This document shows, in pieces, positions 43,285 to 52,483 of a stretch of DNA of 64,000 bases. The DNA comes from Mycolicibacterium sp. CR10 (lineage in GTDB: Bacteria; Actinomycetota; Actinomycetes; Mycobacteriales; Mycobacteriaceae), in contig NZ_STGE01000074.1 of the NCBI RefSeq assembly GCF_005222675.1, positions 146,107 to 210,106 on the forward strand, in the 5' to 3' direction. Both the position numbers and the translations under genes were made by a program. The notes under the pieces were generated by a model that was not told the origin of the DNA, ran no database searches, and saw only the letters and a program-made list of their open reading frames with translations. Within the stretch, counting starts at the first letter, position 1. Each line of letters starts with the position of its first letter.

Positions 43285-44081
43285 CCGGTGGTGGCGCAGA
43301 TCGTCAGGCCTGCGCCGGTGCGCTGCTCCACGGCGACGCCGTTGACGGAGATCGAGCACGTCAACTCCCGGCCGACGTTGATGATGCTGATGCTCGCCGA
43401 ACCTTCCGCGGGCTGAGGCAGCGAGACCTCCTTGCTCCACGGCAGCATCACGTTGAACTCGGTCTGCAGTAGGCCACCGTTATCGACGTAGGTGACGTTG
43501 ATGGCCCTGCCGGTGCCGTCGACGGTGTAGACGACGGTGTCGGTCGGGCCGTCGACGGTCGTGTCGGTAGGTGGCGTGCGCGACGGCAGGGTCGGGACGG
43601 GCAGCACCGGCGACGACGGGGTCCGTGATGTCGTCGACGGCGTCCGTGAGGTGGTGGTGGGAGCGGGCGTGGAGAAGCTCGGTTCGGGCACCGAGGGCAG
43701 CGGGGCCATCACGGTCTCCTGCCTGGAACTGTTGACGATCACCAGGGCGATCACCAGACCGATGACGGTGACGACCGCGACGCCCGCCACGATCCACAGC
43801 CAGCGGGGCGATTTCGGGTCTTCCGACGGCGGCTCGCCCCCGGCTCCCGGCGGGTACGGCGGGCCGTAGGCACCGGTTGCCGACGGGTCGTAGCCATAGG
43901 GCGAATACGCAGGCAGACGCTCGGTCGGGCGGGGCGGCGGGGGGGCCTGATAGGGCGGGCCGTACGGCGTTTGGCTCGCATACGCGGGATCGGTGTAGCC
44001 GGGATGGCCGTAGCCGAACTGCTGCGTCGGCTCCTCGCCACTGCCGGAGCGCCATTGCTCCTCACGTCCGCGGTCCGTCAT
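43281..44081 (-). CDS. proline-rich membrane protein with MmpS-like domain (Rv2507 homologue)
   Basis: The 266-residue protein has a Tyr/Pro/Gly-rich cytoplasmic part (residues 1-90), one transmembrane helix (WLWIVAGVAVVTVIGLVIALVIV), a Ser/Thr/Pro linker, and a C-terminal beta domain like MmpS (VVYTVDGTGRAINVTYVDNGG, ELTCSISVNGV, ICATTG) with two cysteines. ATG 44081 follows GAGG by five bases; a GTG two codons earlier is possible. The Thr/Pro linker is a likely O-glycosylation region. Confidence 0.85.
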   Translation of the reverse strand: MTDRGREEQWRSGSGEEPTQQFGYGHPGYTDPAYASQTPYGPPYQAPPPPRPTERLPAYSPYGYDPSATGAYGPPYPPGAGGEPPSEDPKSPRWLWIVAGVAVVTVIGLVIALVIVNSSRQETVMAPLPSVPEPSFSTPAPTTTSRTPSTTSRTPSSPVLPVPTLPSRTPPTDTTVDGPTDTVVYTVDGTGRAINVTYVDNGGLLQTEFNVMLPWSKEVSLPQPAEGSASISIINVGRELTCSISVNGVAVEQRTGAGLTICATTG

Positions 44082-44179
44082 GCCCACCTCACGCCTGCAG
44101 GGTACCTGTGCATGCGCTCAATGCGCCGTGCACCGGCCAGGTCCTCATTGCGCGCGCAGACCATGCAGAATCAAGCACC

Positions 44180-46066
44180 GTGGCACAGCAGGTTCGCAGG
44201 CTCTACGGCGCTTCGATGTCGCCGGATGCCACCGCGTTCGCCCACCTCGTCGATGACGGCGGATATCCGCGTGCGGTGCAGCGATTCCTGCGCGGGTGGC
44301 GGGCTACCTCCTCGCGTGACGTCGAGCTGCCCGTCGAGGGCCCCGTCACGCGCGTCATGCATTCTGCCGACGGACACTGGCTGGGCTGCCAGGTTGCGCC
44401 CGAGGGCGGCACCCGCAGCCAGATCTGGGTCGTGACAACCGATCCCGACGACCGCGATGCGCGAAGGATCGATCATTGGCCCTCAGGCGTCGAGGGCACC
44501 GCCGAGTTGATCGGCTGGGACGGCACACTGGTGGCGGCCATCCTTACCGGCGACGACGGCGTGGGCAGCTCCTGCCTCATCGACCCATCCGTCGGCACCA
44601 CCACGGTGCTGGACCGCCGATCCGGCGGCAGATTGGTGGACGCTTGGGCCGGCGCATCGCTGGTGCGGGTCGGCCCGCGGGGCTACCGCGATCTGATCAT
44701 GTTGCGGGGACTCACCGAAACGGCGTTGCTGCCCTACGATCCCGGCTCGACCACCGACACCGGCATCATCCTCGACGACCACAGTCCCCGCAGGGTGCGT
44801 TCCGGTCCAGAGGGAGAGCTCTTCGAGCTCTATCAGCCGGCGACCGAGTACGGCCTCAACAGCACAGAAGGCTACGTGCGCGCCCTACTACGTAGCGAGA
44901 ACGGTGCCGAGCACGCCCGCCTGCTCGAGGTGACGTCGACCGCGGACGGCGTCACCTACCACGTGCTGGCCGAGCGGTCCGGCTGTGAGCTGGACGAGTT
45001 CACGGTCAGCGACGACCTCTCGACGGTGGCGATCCTGTGGAACATCCACGGCGCCAGCGAATTACAGATCCTCGAGTACGCCGACAACACGTTGCACGAT
45101 CCGATCCCGCTGCCGGGCATGGTGGCCAGCGAGCTGAGCATCAGCGCGGGCGGGTCGATGCTGGCGTTGACGGTTGAGGGCCCGTCGAAGCCACCGACGG
45201 TCGAGTTGGTGGATCCGCGGACCCGTGAATGGGAGCCCGTGGACCGTGAACCGAGCAGGGGGCCACTGTCCGCGGACCCCACGCTGGAGACCGTCACCGC
45301 ACGCGATGGCCTGACGTTCACCGGATGGCTGTTCCAGCCCCCGGCGGGCGTCGAGACGATCGGCGCCATGCTGTTTCTGCACGGCGGTCCGGAGGGTCAG
45401 GGCAGGCCGGGCTACAACGAGTTTTTCCCCGGCCTGCTGGAAGCCGGAATCTGCGTGTTCCTGCCGAACGTGCGTGGGTCCGGTGGGTTCGGACGCTCGT
45501 TCATGCACGCCGACGACCGGGAACGGCGCTTCGCCGCGATCGACGACGTCGCCGATGCGGTGCGGTTTCTCGTCGACAACGGTCACGCGCCGGCGGAACG
45601 GGTCGCCTGCTGCGGATGGTCCTATGGCGGCTATCTGACGCAGGCGGCGCTGGCGTTCCACCCCCACGAGTTCGCGGCGGGCATCAGCATCTGCGGGATG
45701 AGCGACCTGAACACCTGGTACCGCACCACCGAGCAGTGGATCGCCGCGGCGGCCTACCCGAAGTACGGCCACCCCATCAGTGATCAGGGCCTGCTGGAGC
45801 AACTGTCGCCACTGCCGCGGGCCCACGCGGTGACGGCGCCGCTTCTGTTGGTGCACGGACTCAACGACACGAATGTGCCGCCGAGCGAGTCGCAGCAGAT
45901 GTGTGACGCGCTGACCGCACTGGGGCGCCGCGCGGAGCTGTTGCTCTTCGACGACGACGGGCACGAGATCGACAAGCGGGAGAACCGGGCGGTGTTGTTG
46001 AAGGCAATGTGCGCGTGGCTCACCGCGGCTTTCGACTCCGGGCCCGCAGACGCGCAGGTTTATTGA
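44180..46066 (+). CDS. S9 family prolyl oligopeptidase-like serine hydrolase
   Basis: The 628-residue protein has an N-terminal beta-propeller-like half (residues 1-360) and a C-terminal alpha/beta hydrolase half. Catalytic residues are Ser in CGWSYGGYLTQA, Asp in HGLNDTNVPPSE and His in DDDGHEIDKREN. It should cut short peptides or acyl-peptides in the cytoplasm, as there is no signal peptide. GTG 44180 is the preferred start; ATG 44216 is possible. The gene has no counterpart that I recall at this place in M. tuberculosis. Confidence 0.86.
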   Translation: MAQQVRRLYGASMSPDATAFAHLVDDGGYPRAVQRFLRGWRATSSRDVELPVEGPVTRVMHSADGHWLGCQVAPEGGTRSQIWVVTTDPDDRDARRIDHWPSGVEGTAELIGWDGTLVAAILTGDDGVGSSCLIDPSVGTTTVLDRRSGGRLVDAWAGASLVRVGPRGYRDLIMLRGLTETALLPYDPGSTTDTGIILDDHSPRRVRSGPEGELFELYQPATEYGLNSTEGYVRALLRSENGAEHARLLEVTSTADGVTYHVLAERSGCELDEFTVSDDLSTVAILWNIHGASELQILEYADNTLHDPIPLPGMVASELSISAGGSMLALTVEGPSKPPTVELVDPRTREWEPVDREPSRGPLSADPTLETVTARDGLTFTGWLFQPPAGVETIGAMLFLHGGPEGQGRPGYNEFFPGLLEAGICVFLPNVRGSGGFGRSFMHADDRERRFAAIDDVADAVRFLVDNGHAPAERVACCGWSYGGYLTQAALAFHPHEFAAGISICGMSDLNTWYRTTEQWIAAAAYPKYGHPISDQGLLEQLSPLPRAHAVTAPLLLVHGLNDTNVPPSESQQMCDALTALGRRAELLLFDDDGHEIDKRENRAVLLKAMCAWLTAAFDSGPADAQVY

Positions 46067-46131
46067 AATTGTCTGCCGGGTAAAACTCTGCTGCGCGCGC
46101 CAGTGAGGCGCGCCTTTAGAGGAGGCATGGC

Positions 46132-46335
46132 ATGCGGGGCATACTCGGCGTCATAGTGCTCGTCTGGTTGTTGATCGGCGCTTTTGCGTCCTATCAGCGT
46201 GGTTACTTCGAGAGTGGTGACGCCAATTGCGCCACGGCGGGAAGTATCGCGCTGACGGTGGTGGCGGGACCGCTGAACTATGCGGGAGTCAATCCGAAAG
46301 TTACGGATTGCAATGTCCCGCAACCCAGTCAGTAA
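46132..46335 (+). CDS. small membrane protein of unknown function
   Basis: The 67-residue protein starts at ATG 46132 after GAGGAGG. It has one transmembrane helix at the N-terminus (GILGVIVLVWLLIGAFASY) and a second moderately hydrophobic stretch (GSIALTVVAGPLNYAGV) with two cysteines (NCATAG, TDCNVP). Proteins of this shape are common in mycobacteria, with no known role. It probably forms a small operon with the next gene. Confidence 0.75.
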   Translation: MRGILGVIVLVWLLIGAFASYQRGYFESGDANCATAGSIALTVVAGPLNYAGVNPKVTDCNVPQPSQ

Positions 46336-46371
46336 TCACTGGCTGGTCTATCTCACAGAAATGGAGTGGCC

Positions 46372-46527
46372 ATGATCGTCCTCGGCGCGATCCTGCTCAT
46401 CCTGGGTATTTTGTTCGGCATTTCGATGCTCACCTACGTCGGCGTCGTCCTGCTCGTGATCGGCGCCGTGTTCTGGATCCTCGGTTCCGTCGGCCGGCCG
46501 GTCGGTGGACGAAAGGCCTGGTATTAA
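46372..46527 (+). CDS. very small DUF6131-like membrane protein
   Basis: A 51-residue product starts at ATG 46372, with GGAG seven bases upstream. It is nearly all membrane: two short helices (VLGAILLILGILFGIS and GVVLLVIGAVFWILGSVG) and a basic end (GRPVGGRKAWY). This layout matches the DUF6131 type of tiny actinobacterial membrane proteins. It lies 36 bases after the previous small gene and converges on the TetR gene. Confidence 0.72.
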   Translation: MIVLGAILLILGILFGISMLTYVGVVLLVIGAVFWILGSVGRPVGGRKAWY

Positions 46528-46531
46528 CTCT

Positions 46532-47173
46532 CTAATCGCGTAGTCGTTCGGCCGAGGTCAGCCCGGCGACCGTCATAGCTCTCAGGACGGTTCGCGAGCT
46601 GGCCTCGGCCGTTTTCGTGGCACCGGGCTTGACGCTGTGCGCGGTGGAGTTCAGCAGCCCGAACGTCGCATGAGCCATCAGCCGCGCATCATCGTCGGTC
46701 AGGTGAGGATCGCGTCGGCGCAGCACGTCCACCCACACCTCGACGTATTGGCGCTGCTTGCGCCGGACCTGCCGCTTGGCCGCGGCGGGCAGGTTGCCCA
46801 GGTCGCGGTCCTGGATGCGGATCAGGTCCGATTCGCCCAGCGCGAAGTCCAGATGGAAGTCGATCAATCGCTCCAGCGCCGTGTCTGCGTCACCGGCAAG
46901 GCCGGCCACCTCGGTCGCCCCCGACAGCAGTCGCGCGCTGATGCCGACCAGCAACTCCACCAGGAGCGCTTCCTTGTTGGGGAAGTGGCGGTAGATCGCG
47001 GGGCCGCTCACACCCGCTGCCGCGCCGATGTCCTCGAGGCGGACGGCGAGATAGCCGTGCTCGGCCATCAGTCTTTCGGCTGCGGCGAGTAATTGGCCGC
47101 GGCGGTCGGATTTGGCTCTGCTGCGGCGCGAGACCGTCTCAGGAGCCGGTGACGACGGATTTTGCGCGGTCAT
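46532..47173 (-). CDS. TetR family regulator of the leucine catabolism operon (Rv2506 homologue)
   Basis: The 213-residue protein has a TetR helix-turn-helix at about residues 25-70 (AAERLMAEHGYLAVRLEDIGAAAGVSGPAIYRHFPNKEALL). ATG 47173 follows GGGAGG. It is divergent from accD1, and the gap holds two palindromic operators. Homologues next to this operon, in M. tuberculosis Rv2506, are expected to repress the branched-chain degradation genes and respond to a CoA intermediate; the ligand is not visible in the sequence. Confidence 0.88.
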   Translation of the reverse strand: MTAQNPSSPAPETVSRRSRAKSDRRGQLLAAAERLMAEHGYLAVRLEDIGAAAGVSGPAIYRHFPNKEALLVELLVGISARLLSGATEVAGLAGDADTALERLIDFHLDFALGESDLIRIQDRDLGNLPAAAKRQVRRKQRQYVEVWVDVLRRRDPHLTDDDARLMAHATFGLLNSTAHSVKPGATKTAEASSRTVLRAMTVAGLTSAERLRD

Positions 47174-47207
47174 GCCGCGACCTCCCGCCGGTGTGGTGGA
47201 CTTCCGA

Positions 47208-47248
47208 GTTAATCGTGATTAACATATCATTAGTTAGTCCCGATTAAC
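47208..47248. promoter_or_regulatory. two palindromic operators upstream of accD1
   Basis: GTTAATCGTGATTAAC (47208-47223) is a perfect 16-base palindrome, and GTTAGTCCCGATTAAC (47233-47248) matches it with one arm mismatch. Their centres are 25 bases apart. They lie between the divergent TetR and accD1 genes, 34 bases before accD1, and both should be bound by that TetR protein. Confidence 0.75.
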
Positions 47249-47282
47249 TCAAATCAACTCGACCCCTGAGGCGGACTCGGCG

Positions 47283-48833
47283 ATGGCAGCGCGGACATCA
47301 CATCGTGACGATCATGTCGCGCTGGTCGACCAGTTGCGGTCAAAGCTGGCCGCCGCAGCGCTCGGTGGTCCGCAGCGCGCCCGCCAGCGGCATGTCGACC
47401 GGGGCAAGCTGCTGCCCCGCGACCGCGTCGACGGCCTGCTCGACCCCGGCAGCCCCTTTCTGGAACTGGCGGCGCTGGCCGCCGACGGTATGTACGACGA
47501 CGAGTGCCCCGGCGCGGGAATGATCGCCGGGATCGGCCGGGTGTCCGGGCGCGAATGCATGATCGTCGCCAACGACGCGACGGTGAAGGGTGGGACGTAC
47601 TACCCCGTCACGGTCAAGAAGCATCTGCGCGCCCAGGAGATCGCCGCGCAGAACAATCTGCCGTGCATCTATCTGGTGGACTCGGGCGGCGCTTTCCTGC
47701 CCCGTCAGGACGAAGTGTTCCCCGACCGCGAACACTTCGGCCGCATCTTCTTCAATCAGGCGACCATGAGCGCCAACGGAATTGCCCAGATCGCGGCGGT
47801 ACTCGGCTCGTGCACCGCCGGCGGGGCCTATGTCCCGGCGATGAGCGATGAAGCCGTCATCGTGCGCAACCAGGGGACCATCTTCCTCGGTGGCCCACCG
47901 CTGGTGAAGGCGGCGACCGGCGAGGTCGTCACCGCCGAGGAACTCGGCGGTGGTGATCTGCACTCCAAGGTCTCAGGCGTGACCGATCACCTCGCCCACG
48001 ACGACCGTGACGCGCTGCGCATCGTCCGGCGCATCGTGGGAACGCTGGCGCCACGGCTCCCATCGCCCTGGGAGGTGGCGCCGACGGTCGACCCGATCGC
48101 CGACCAGACCGAGCTCTACGACGTGGTCCCCGTCGATTCGAAGGTCGCCTACGACGTGCACGAGGTCATCACCCGCCTCGTCGACGGCGGTGACTTCGCC
48201 GAGTTCAAGGCCGACTACGGCACGACGTTGGTCACCGGCTTCGCGCGCATCCACGGTCACCCGGTCGGCATCATCGCCAACAACGGTGTCCTGTTCGGCG
48301 AGTCGGCGGTCAAGGGCGCGCACTTCATCGAACTGTGCGACAAGCGGGTCACCCCACTGCTGTTCCTGCAGAACATCTCCGGGTTCATGGTCGGACGGGA
48401 CTACGAAGCCGGCGGCATCGCCAAGCACGGCGCCAAGATGGTCACCGCGGTGGCCTGCGCCCGGGTCCCTAAGCTGACCGTCGTGATCGGCGGTTCGTAT
48501 GGGGCGGGCAACTACTCGATGTGCGGGCGGGCGTACTCGCCGCGTTTCCTGTGGATGTGGCCGAACGCGCGGATCTCGGTGATGGGTGGCGAGCAGGCCG
48601 CCTCGGTGCTGGCCACGGTCCGCGGCGAGATGACGGCGGAGGAGGAAGAGGCGTTCAAGGCGCCGATCCGCGCCCAGTACGAGGACCAGGGCAATCCGTA
48701 CTACTCGACCGCGCGACTGTGGGACGACGGAGTCATCGACCCCGCCGATACCAGAAGCGTTGTCGGATTGGCCCTTTCGGTGGTCGGGCAGGCTCCGCTT
48801 GAACCCGTCTCCTACGGCGTCTTCCGGATGTGA
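47283..48833 (+). CDS. accD1: acyl-CoA carboxylase beta subunit (methylcrotonyl-CoA type)
   Basis: The 516-residue carboxyltransferase carries the two crotonase-like halves with the motifs GTYYPVTVKKHLRAQEIA, YLVDSGGAFLPRQDEVFPD, GSCTAGGAYVPAMSDE and GGSYGAGNYSMCGRAYSPRF. In its complex with AccA1 it carboxylates 3-methylcrotonyl-CoA in leucine breakdown. A downstream run of fadE19, MaoC-like and citE supports this. The M. tuberculosis scoA-scoB genes that normally precede it are absent here. Confidence 0.93.
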   Translation: MAARTSHRDDHVALVDQLRSKLAAAALGGPQRARQRHVDRGKLLPRDRVDGLLDPGSPFLELAALAADGMYDDECPGAGMIAGIGRVSGRECMIVANDATVKGGTYYPVTVKKHLRAQEIAAQNNLPCIYLVDSGGAFLPRQDEVFPDREHFGRIFFNQATMSANGIAQIAAVLGSCTAGGAYVPAMSDEAVIVRNQGTIFLGGPPLVKAATGEVVTAEELGGGDLHSKVSGVTDHLAHDDRDALRIVRRIVGTLAPRLPSPWEVAPTVDPIADQTELYDVVPVDSKVAYDVHEVITRLVDGGDFAEFKADYGTTLVTGFARIHGHPVGIIANNGVLFGESAVKGAHFIELCDKRVTPLLFLQNISGFMVGRDYEAGGIAKHGAKMVTAVACARVPKLTVVIGGSYGAGNYSMCGRAYSPRFLWMWPNARISVMGGEQAASVLATVRGEMTAEEEEAFKAPIRAQYEDQGNPYYSTARLWDDGVIDPADTRSVVGLALSVVGQAPLEPVSYGVFRM

Positions 48834-48837
48834 TTGC

Positions 48838-50829
48838 ATGACTGAAACTTTCGACACCGTGCTGGTCGCCAACCGCGGCGAGATCGCGGTCCGGGTGATC
48901 CGGACGCTGCGAACGATGGGGATTCGCTCCGTGGCGGTGTTCAGCGACGCCGATGCCGGAGCCCGGCACGTCGCCGAGGCCGATGTCGCGGTGCGCATCG
49001 GTCCGGCACCCGCCCGGCAGAGCTATCTGTCGATCGACGCTCTGCTGGCCGCGGTCGCCCGCACGGGGGCGCAGGCTGTGCACCCGGGGTATGGATTCCT
49101 CTCGGAGAACGCAGAATTCGCGGAGGCACTGCGCTCGGCGGGGGTGGTCTTCATCGGGCCTCCGGTGGCGGCGATCCAGACGATGGGCGACAAGATCTCC
49201 GCCAAGGCGGCGGTATCGGCCTTCGGGGTGCCCGTCGTCCCCGGCATCTCGCGACCGGGGCTCACCGACGACGACCTGATCGGTGGTGCCGCCGAGGTCG
49301 GGTTCCCCGTGCTGGTGAAGCCTTCGGCGGGCGGCGGCGGCAAGGGCATGCGCGTGGTGCACGACCCGGCCGACCTCCCTGCGGCGGTGGTCAGTGCGCG
49401 ACGTGAAGCGGCGTCGGCGTTCGGGGACGACACGCTGTTCCTGGAGCGATTCGTGCTCAATCCCAGACACATCGAGGTGCAGGTGCTCGCCGACACCCAC
49501 GGCTCGGTGGTGCACCTGGGCGAACGCGAATGCAGTCTGCAGCGGCGGCATCAGAAGGTGATCGAAGAAGCGCCTTCGCCGCTGCTCGACGCGGCCACCC
49601 GGGCCCGCATCGGCGCCGCCGCGTGCGACACGGCGCGCAGTGTGGACTACACCGGTGCCGGCACCGTCGAGTTCATCGTCTCCGCCGACCGGCCCGACGA
49701 GTTCTTCTTCATGGAGATGAATACCCGTCTGCAGGTGGAACATCCGGTCACCGAAATGGTCACCGGACTGGATCTTGTGGAGCTGCAGGTGCGGATCGCC
49801 GCGGGACACGAGCTGCCCTTCGCACAGGACGACGTCCGCATGCAGGGCCACGCCATCGAGGCCCGCGTGTACGCCGAGGACCCCGCCCGCGGGTTCCTGC
49901 CAACGGGTGGCGACGTCGTCGCCCTGCGAGAGCCGACGCGCCCAGGAATCAGGGTCGACTCCGGCTTGGCGCAGGGCACGGTCGTCGGCAGTGACTACGA
50001 CCCGATGCTCGCCAAGGTGATCGCCCACGCCGGTGACCGCGCGACCGCGCTGCGCGAGCTCGACGCGGCGCTGGCGGACACCGCGGTGCTTGGGCTGACC
50101 ACCAACATCGAGTTCCTGCGATTCCTGCTGGCGGATCCCGACGTGGCCGCGGGGCGCCTCGACACCGGCCTGCTCGACCGCCGCGCGCCCGACTTCGAAC
50201 CGCTGCCACCCGGGGACGATGACCTGATCGCCGCTGCGGCCTACCGCTGGCTGCGGTCTTGGCCCGCAACCCCCGCCAGCCCGTGGGAGGTGCCGTCGGG
50301 TTGGCGCATCGCCGGTCGCGCCCCGACCACGATCAGGCTGCACGCCGGGGACCGGACCGAGCACGTCTCGCTGACCGGTTCACCGGCCGATGCGACCGCG
50401 GCCGTCGAGAACGGTGAAACTCGGACGCTCAGTGCGTCTCTGGCGGGGGAGACGCTGGCGGTCACTATCGACGGGCTGCGCACCGACTACCTGGTGGCCG
50501 CGGTGGACGGATGCGAGTGGCTGGCCGGAGCGGGCCGCGTCACCATGGTCGAGGAGCTGCGCGAACCGCCGGTGCGTCCCGATGACGAACACAGCGGCGA
50601 TGCGGAACTGACCAGCCCGATGCCCGGCGCGGTGGTCGCCCTGGGCGTCAGCGACGGCGACCACGTCGAGGCAGGCACGGTGGTGGTCACCGTGGAGGCC
50701 ATGAAGATGGAGCACGCGCTCGCCGCGCCGGTCGACGGTGTGGTCGAACTGATCGTCGGCGCGGGCGAACAGGTGAAAGTGGGCCAGGTGCTGGCCCGGA
50801 TAACGGCAACTGAGGAGCCGCAATCATGA
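48838..50829 (+). CDS. accA1: acyl-CoA carboxylase alpha subunit (biotin carboxylase and biotin carrier)
   Basis: The 663-residue protein has biotin carboxylase (VANRGEIAVRVIRTLR at the start, ATP-grasp loop SAGGGGKGMRVV, FMEMNTRLQVEHPVTE), a middle linker, and a C-terminal biotinyl domain with the lysine in VEAMKMEH. With AccD1 it forms methylcrotonyl-CoA carboxylase. ATG 48838 lies four bases after the accD1 stop. The earlier in-frame ATG would fall inside accD1. It overlaps fadE19 by ATGA. Confidence 0.95.
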   Translation: MTETFDTVLVANRGEIAVRVIRTLRTMGIRSVAVFSDADAGARHVAEADVAVRIGPAPARQSYLSIDALLAAVARTGAQAVHPGYGFLSENAEFAEALRSAGVVFIGPPVAAIQTMGDKISAKAAVSAFGVPVVPGISRPGLTDDDLIGGAAEVGFPVLVKPSAGGGGKGMRVVHDPADLPAAVVSARREAASAFGDDTLFLERFVLNPRHIEVQVLADTHGSVVHLGERECSLQRRHQKVIEEAPSPLLDAATRARIGAAACDTARSVDYTGAGTVEFIVSADRPDEFFFMEMNTRLQVEHPVTEMVTGLDLVELQVRIAAGHELPFAQDDVRMQGHAIEARVYAEDPARGFLPTGGDVVALREPTRPGIRVDSGLAQGTVVGSDYDPMLAKVIAHAGDRATALRELDAALADTAVLGLTTNIEFLRFLLADPDVAAGRLDTGLLDRRAPDFEPLPPGDDDLIAAAAYRWLRSWPATPASPWEVPSGWRIAGRAPTTIRLHAGDRTEHVSLTGSPADATAAVENGETRTLSASLAGETLAVTIDGLRTDYLVAAVDGCEWLAGAGRVTMVEELREPPVRPDDEHSGDAELTSPMPGAVVALGVSDGDHVEAGTVVVTVEAMKMEHALAAPVDGVVELIVGAGEQVKVGQVLARITATEEPQS

Positions 50830-51986
50830 CCGACTTTCTCTCCACGGGCACACTGCCCGACCATTACGAGCAGCTGGCCAAGACGGTGCGCGACTTCGCG
50901 CAGAGCGTGGTGGCGCCGGTGGCGGCCAAGCACGACGAGGAGCATTCGTTCCCCTACGAGGTGGTGGCCGGGATGGCCGACATGGGGCTGTTCGGTCTCC
51001 CGTTCCCCGAGGAGTACGGGGGCATGGGCGGCGACTACTTCGCGCTGTGCCTGGCGCTGGAGGAACTCGGCAAGGTCGACCAGAGCGTCGCGATCACCCT
51101 CGAGGCCGGGGTGTCGCTGGGCGCCATGCCGGTCTACCGGTTCGGCAATGACGCGCAGAAGCAGGAATGGCTGCCGCTGCTGGCCAGCGGCAAGGCGCTC
51201 GGCGCGTTCGGGCTGACCGAGGCCGGCGGCGGCAGCGACGCCGGCGCGACCAAGACGACCGCGAAATCGGATGGGTCGACGTGGGTGATCAATGGCAGCA
51301 AGCAGTTCATCACCAACTCCGGCACCGACATCACCAAGCTGGTGACCGTTACCGCAGTTACCGGGGAATCCGATGGGCGCAAAGAGATCTCGTCGATTCT
51401 GGTGCCGGTGCCGACACCGGGGTTCACCGCTGAGCCCGCCTACAACAAGGTCGGCTGGAACGCCTCGGACACCCACCCGCTGAGCTTCGACGACGTGCGG
51501 GTGCCGCAGGAGAACCTGCTCGGCGAGCGTGGCCGCGGGTACGCGAACTTCCTGCGCATCCTCGACGAGGGGCGGATCGCGATCGCCGCACTGTCGGTCG
51601 GCGCGGCGCAGGGCTGTGTCGACGAGAGCGTCACGTACGCCAAGGAGCGGGAAGCGTTCGGCCGCAAGATCGGAACCAACCAGGCGATCGCGTTCAAGAT
51701 CGCCCGGATGGAGACCCGGGCCCACGTGGCCCGCGCGGCGTACTACGACGCGGCCGCGCTGATGCTGTCGGGCAAGACGTTCAAGAAGGCTGCCGCGATC
51801 GCCAAGCTGGTGGCCAGCGAGGCCGCCATGGACAACGCCCGCGACGCCACCCAGATCTTCGGCGGCTACGGCTTCATGAACGAATACCCCGTCGCCCGGC
51901 ACTACCGCGACAGCAAGATCCTCGAAATCGGCGAGGGCACAACGGAAGTCCAGCTGATGCTGATCGGTCGGGAGCTGGGCCTGTGA
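50826..51986 (+). CDS. fadE19: acyl-CoA dehydrogenase (isovaleryl-CoA type)
   Basis: The 386-residue flavoenzyme has the acyl-CoA dehydrogenase signature AFGLTEAGGGSDAG, the substrate loop ITNSGTD, and the end motif QIFGGYGFMNEYPVARHYRD with EIGEGTTEVQL. In this operon it should oxidise isovaleryl-CoA, or another branched acyl-CoA, to the 2-enoyl ester that AccA1-AccD1 carboxylate. It overlaps accA1 and the MaoC-like gene by four bases each. Confidence 0.93.
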   Translation: MTDFLSTGTLPDHYEQLAKTVRDFAQSVVAPVAAKHDEEHSFPYEVVAGMADMGLFGLPFPEEYGGMGGDYFALCLALEELGKVDQSVAITLEAGVSLGAMPVYRFGNDAQKQEWLPLLASGKALGAFGLTEAGGGSDAGATKTTAKSDGSTWVINGSKQFITNSGTDITKLVTVTAVTGESDGRKEISSILVPVPTPGFTAEPAYNKVGWNASDTHPLSFDDVRVPQENLLGERGRGYANFLRILDEGRIAIAALSVGAAQGCVDESVTYAKEREAFGRKIGTNQAIAFKIARMETRAHVARAAYYDAAALMLSGKTFKKAAAIAKLVASEAAMDNARDATQIFGGYGFMNEYPVARHYRDSKILEIGEGTTEVQLMLIGRELGL

Positions 51987-52483
51987 CGGGAGACGCGGGC
52001 TCGCGAAAGGTCGTCGTTCAGCGCGGGCTGTGGTTCGAGGAGTTCGAGACCGGCGTGCTCTACCAGCACCGGCCCGGGCGCACGATCACCGAGGCCGACA
52101 ACGTGCTGTTCACCACGCTGACGATGAACACCCAGGCCCTGCACCTGGACGCCGCGTTCGCCGACGCGCTGCCGCCGTTCAATCAGCGGCTGGTCAACTC
52201 GATGTTCACGCTGTCGACGCTGGTGGGCCTTTCCGTGGCGCAGCTGACGCAGGGCACCATCGTCGGGAATCTGGGTTTCAGTGACGTGGCGTTTCCCAAG
52301 CCGCTGTTCCACGGCGACACGCTCTACGCCGAGACCGAGATCACCGAGAAACGCGAGTCGAAGAGCCGTCCCGGGGAGGGCATCGTGACCTTCGCGCACA
52401 CCGGTCGCAATCAGCACGGCGACGTCGTCGCGACGGCGTCACGGAAGACCATGGTGCGCAAGCGTCCCGCGGAGGAGTCCTGA
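51983..52483 (+). CDS. MaoC-like hydratase (Rv2499c homologue)
   Basis: The 166-residue hot-dog protein starts at GTG 51983 (MTGDAGSRKVVVQRG). It has the MaoC pattern of RTITEADNVLFTTLTMNTQALHLDAAFA and LGFSDVAFPKPLFHGDTLYAETE. In this operon it probably hydrates an enoyl-CoA, such as 3-methylglutaconyl-CoA, to the 3-hydroxy product that CitE then cleaves. The start overlaps the fadE19 stop, and its stop overlaps the citE start by one base. Confidence 0.9.
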   Translation: MTGDAGSRKVVVQRGLWFEEFETGVLYQHRPGRTITEADNVLFTTLTMNTQALHLDAAFADALPPFNQRLVNSMFTLSTLVGLSVAQLTQGTIVGNLGFSDVAFPKPLFHGDTLYAETEITEKRESKSRPGEGIVTFAHTGRNQHGDVVATASRKTMVRKRPAEES

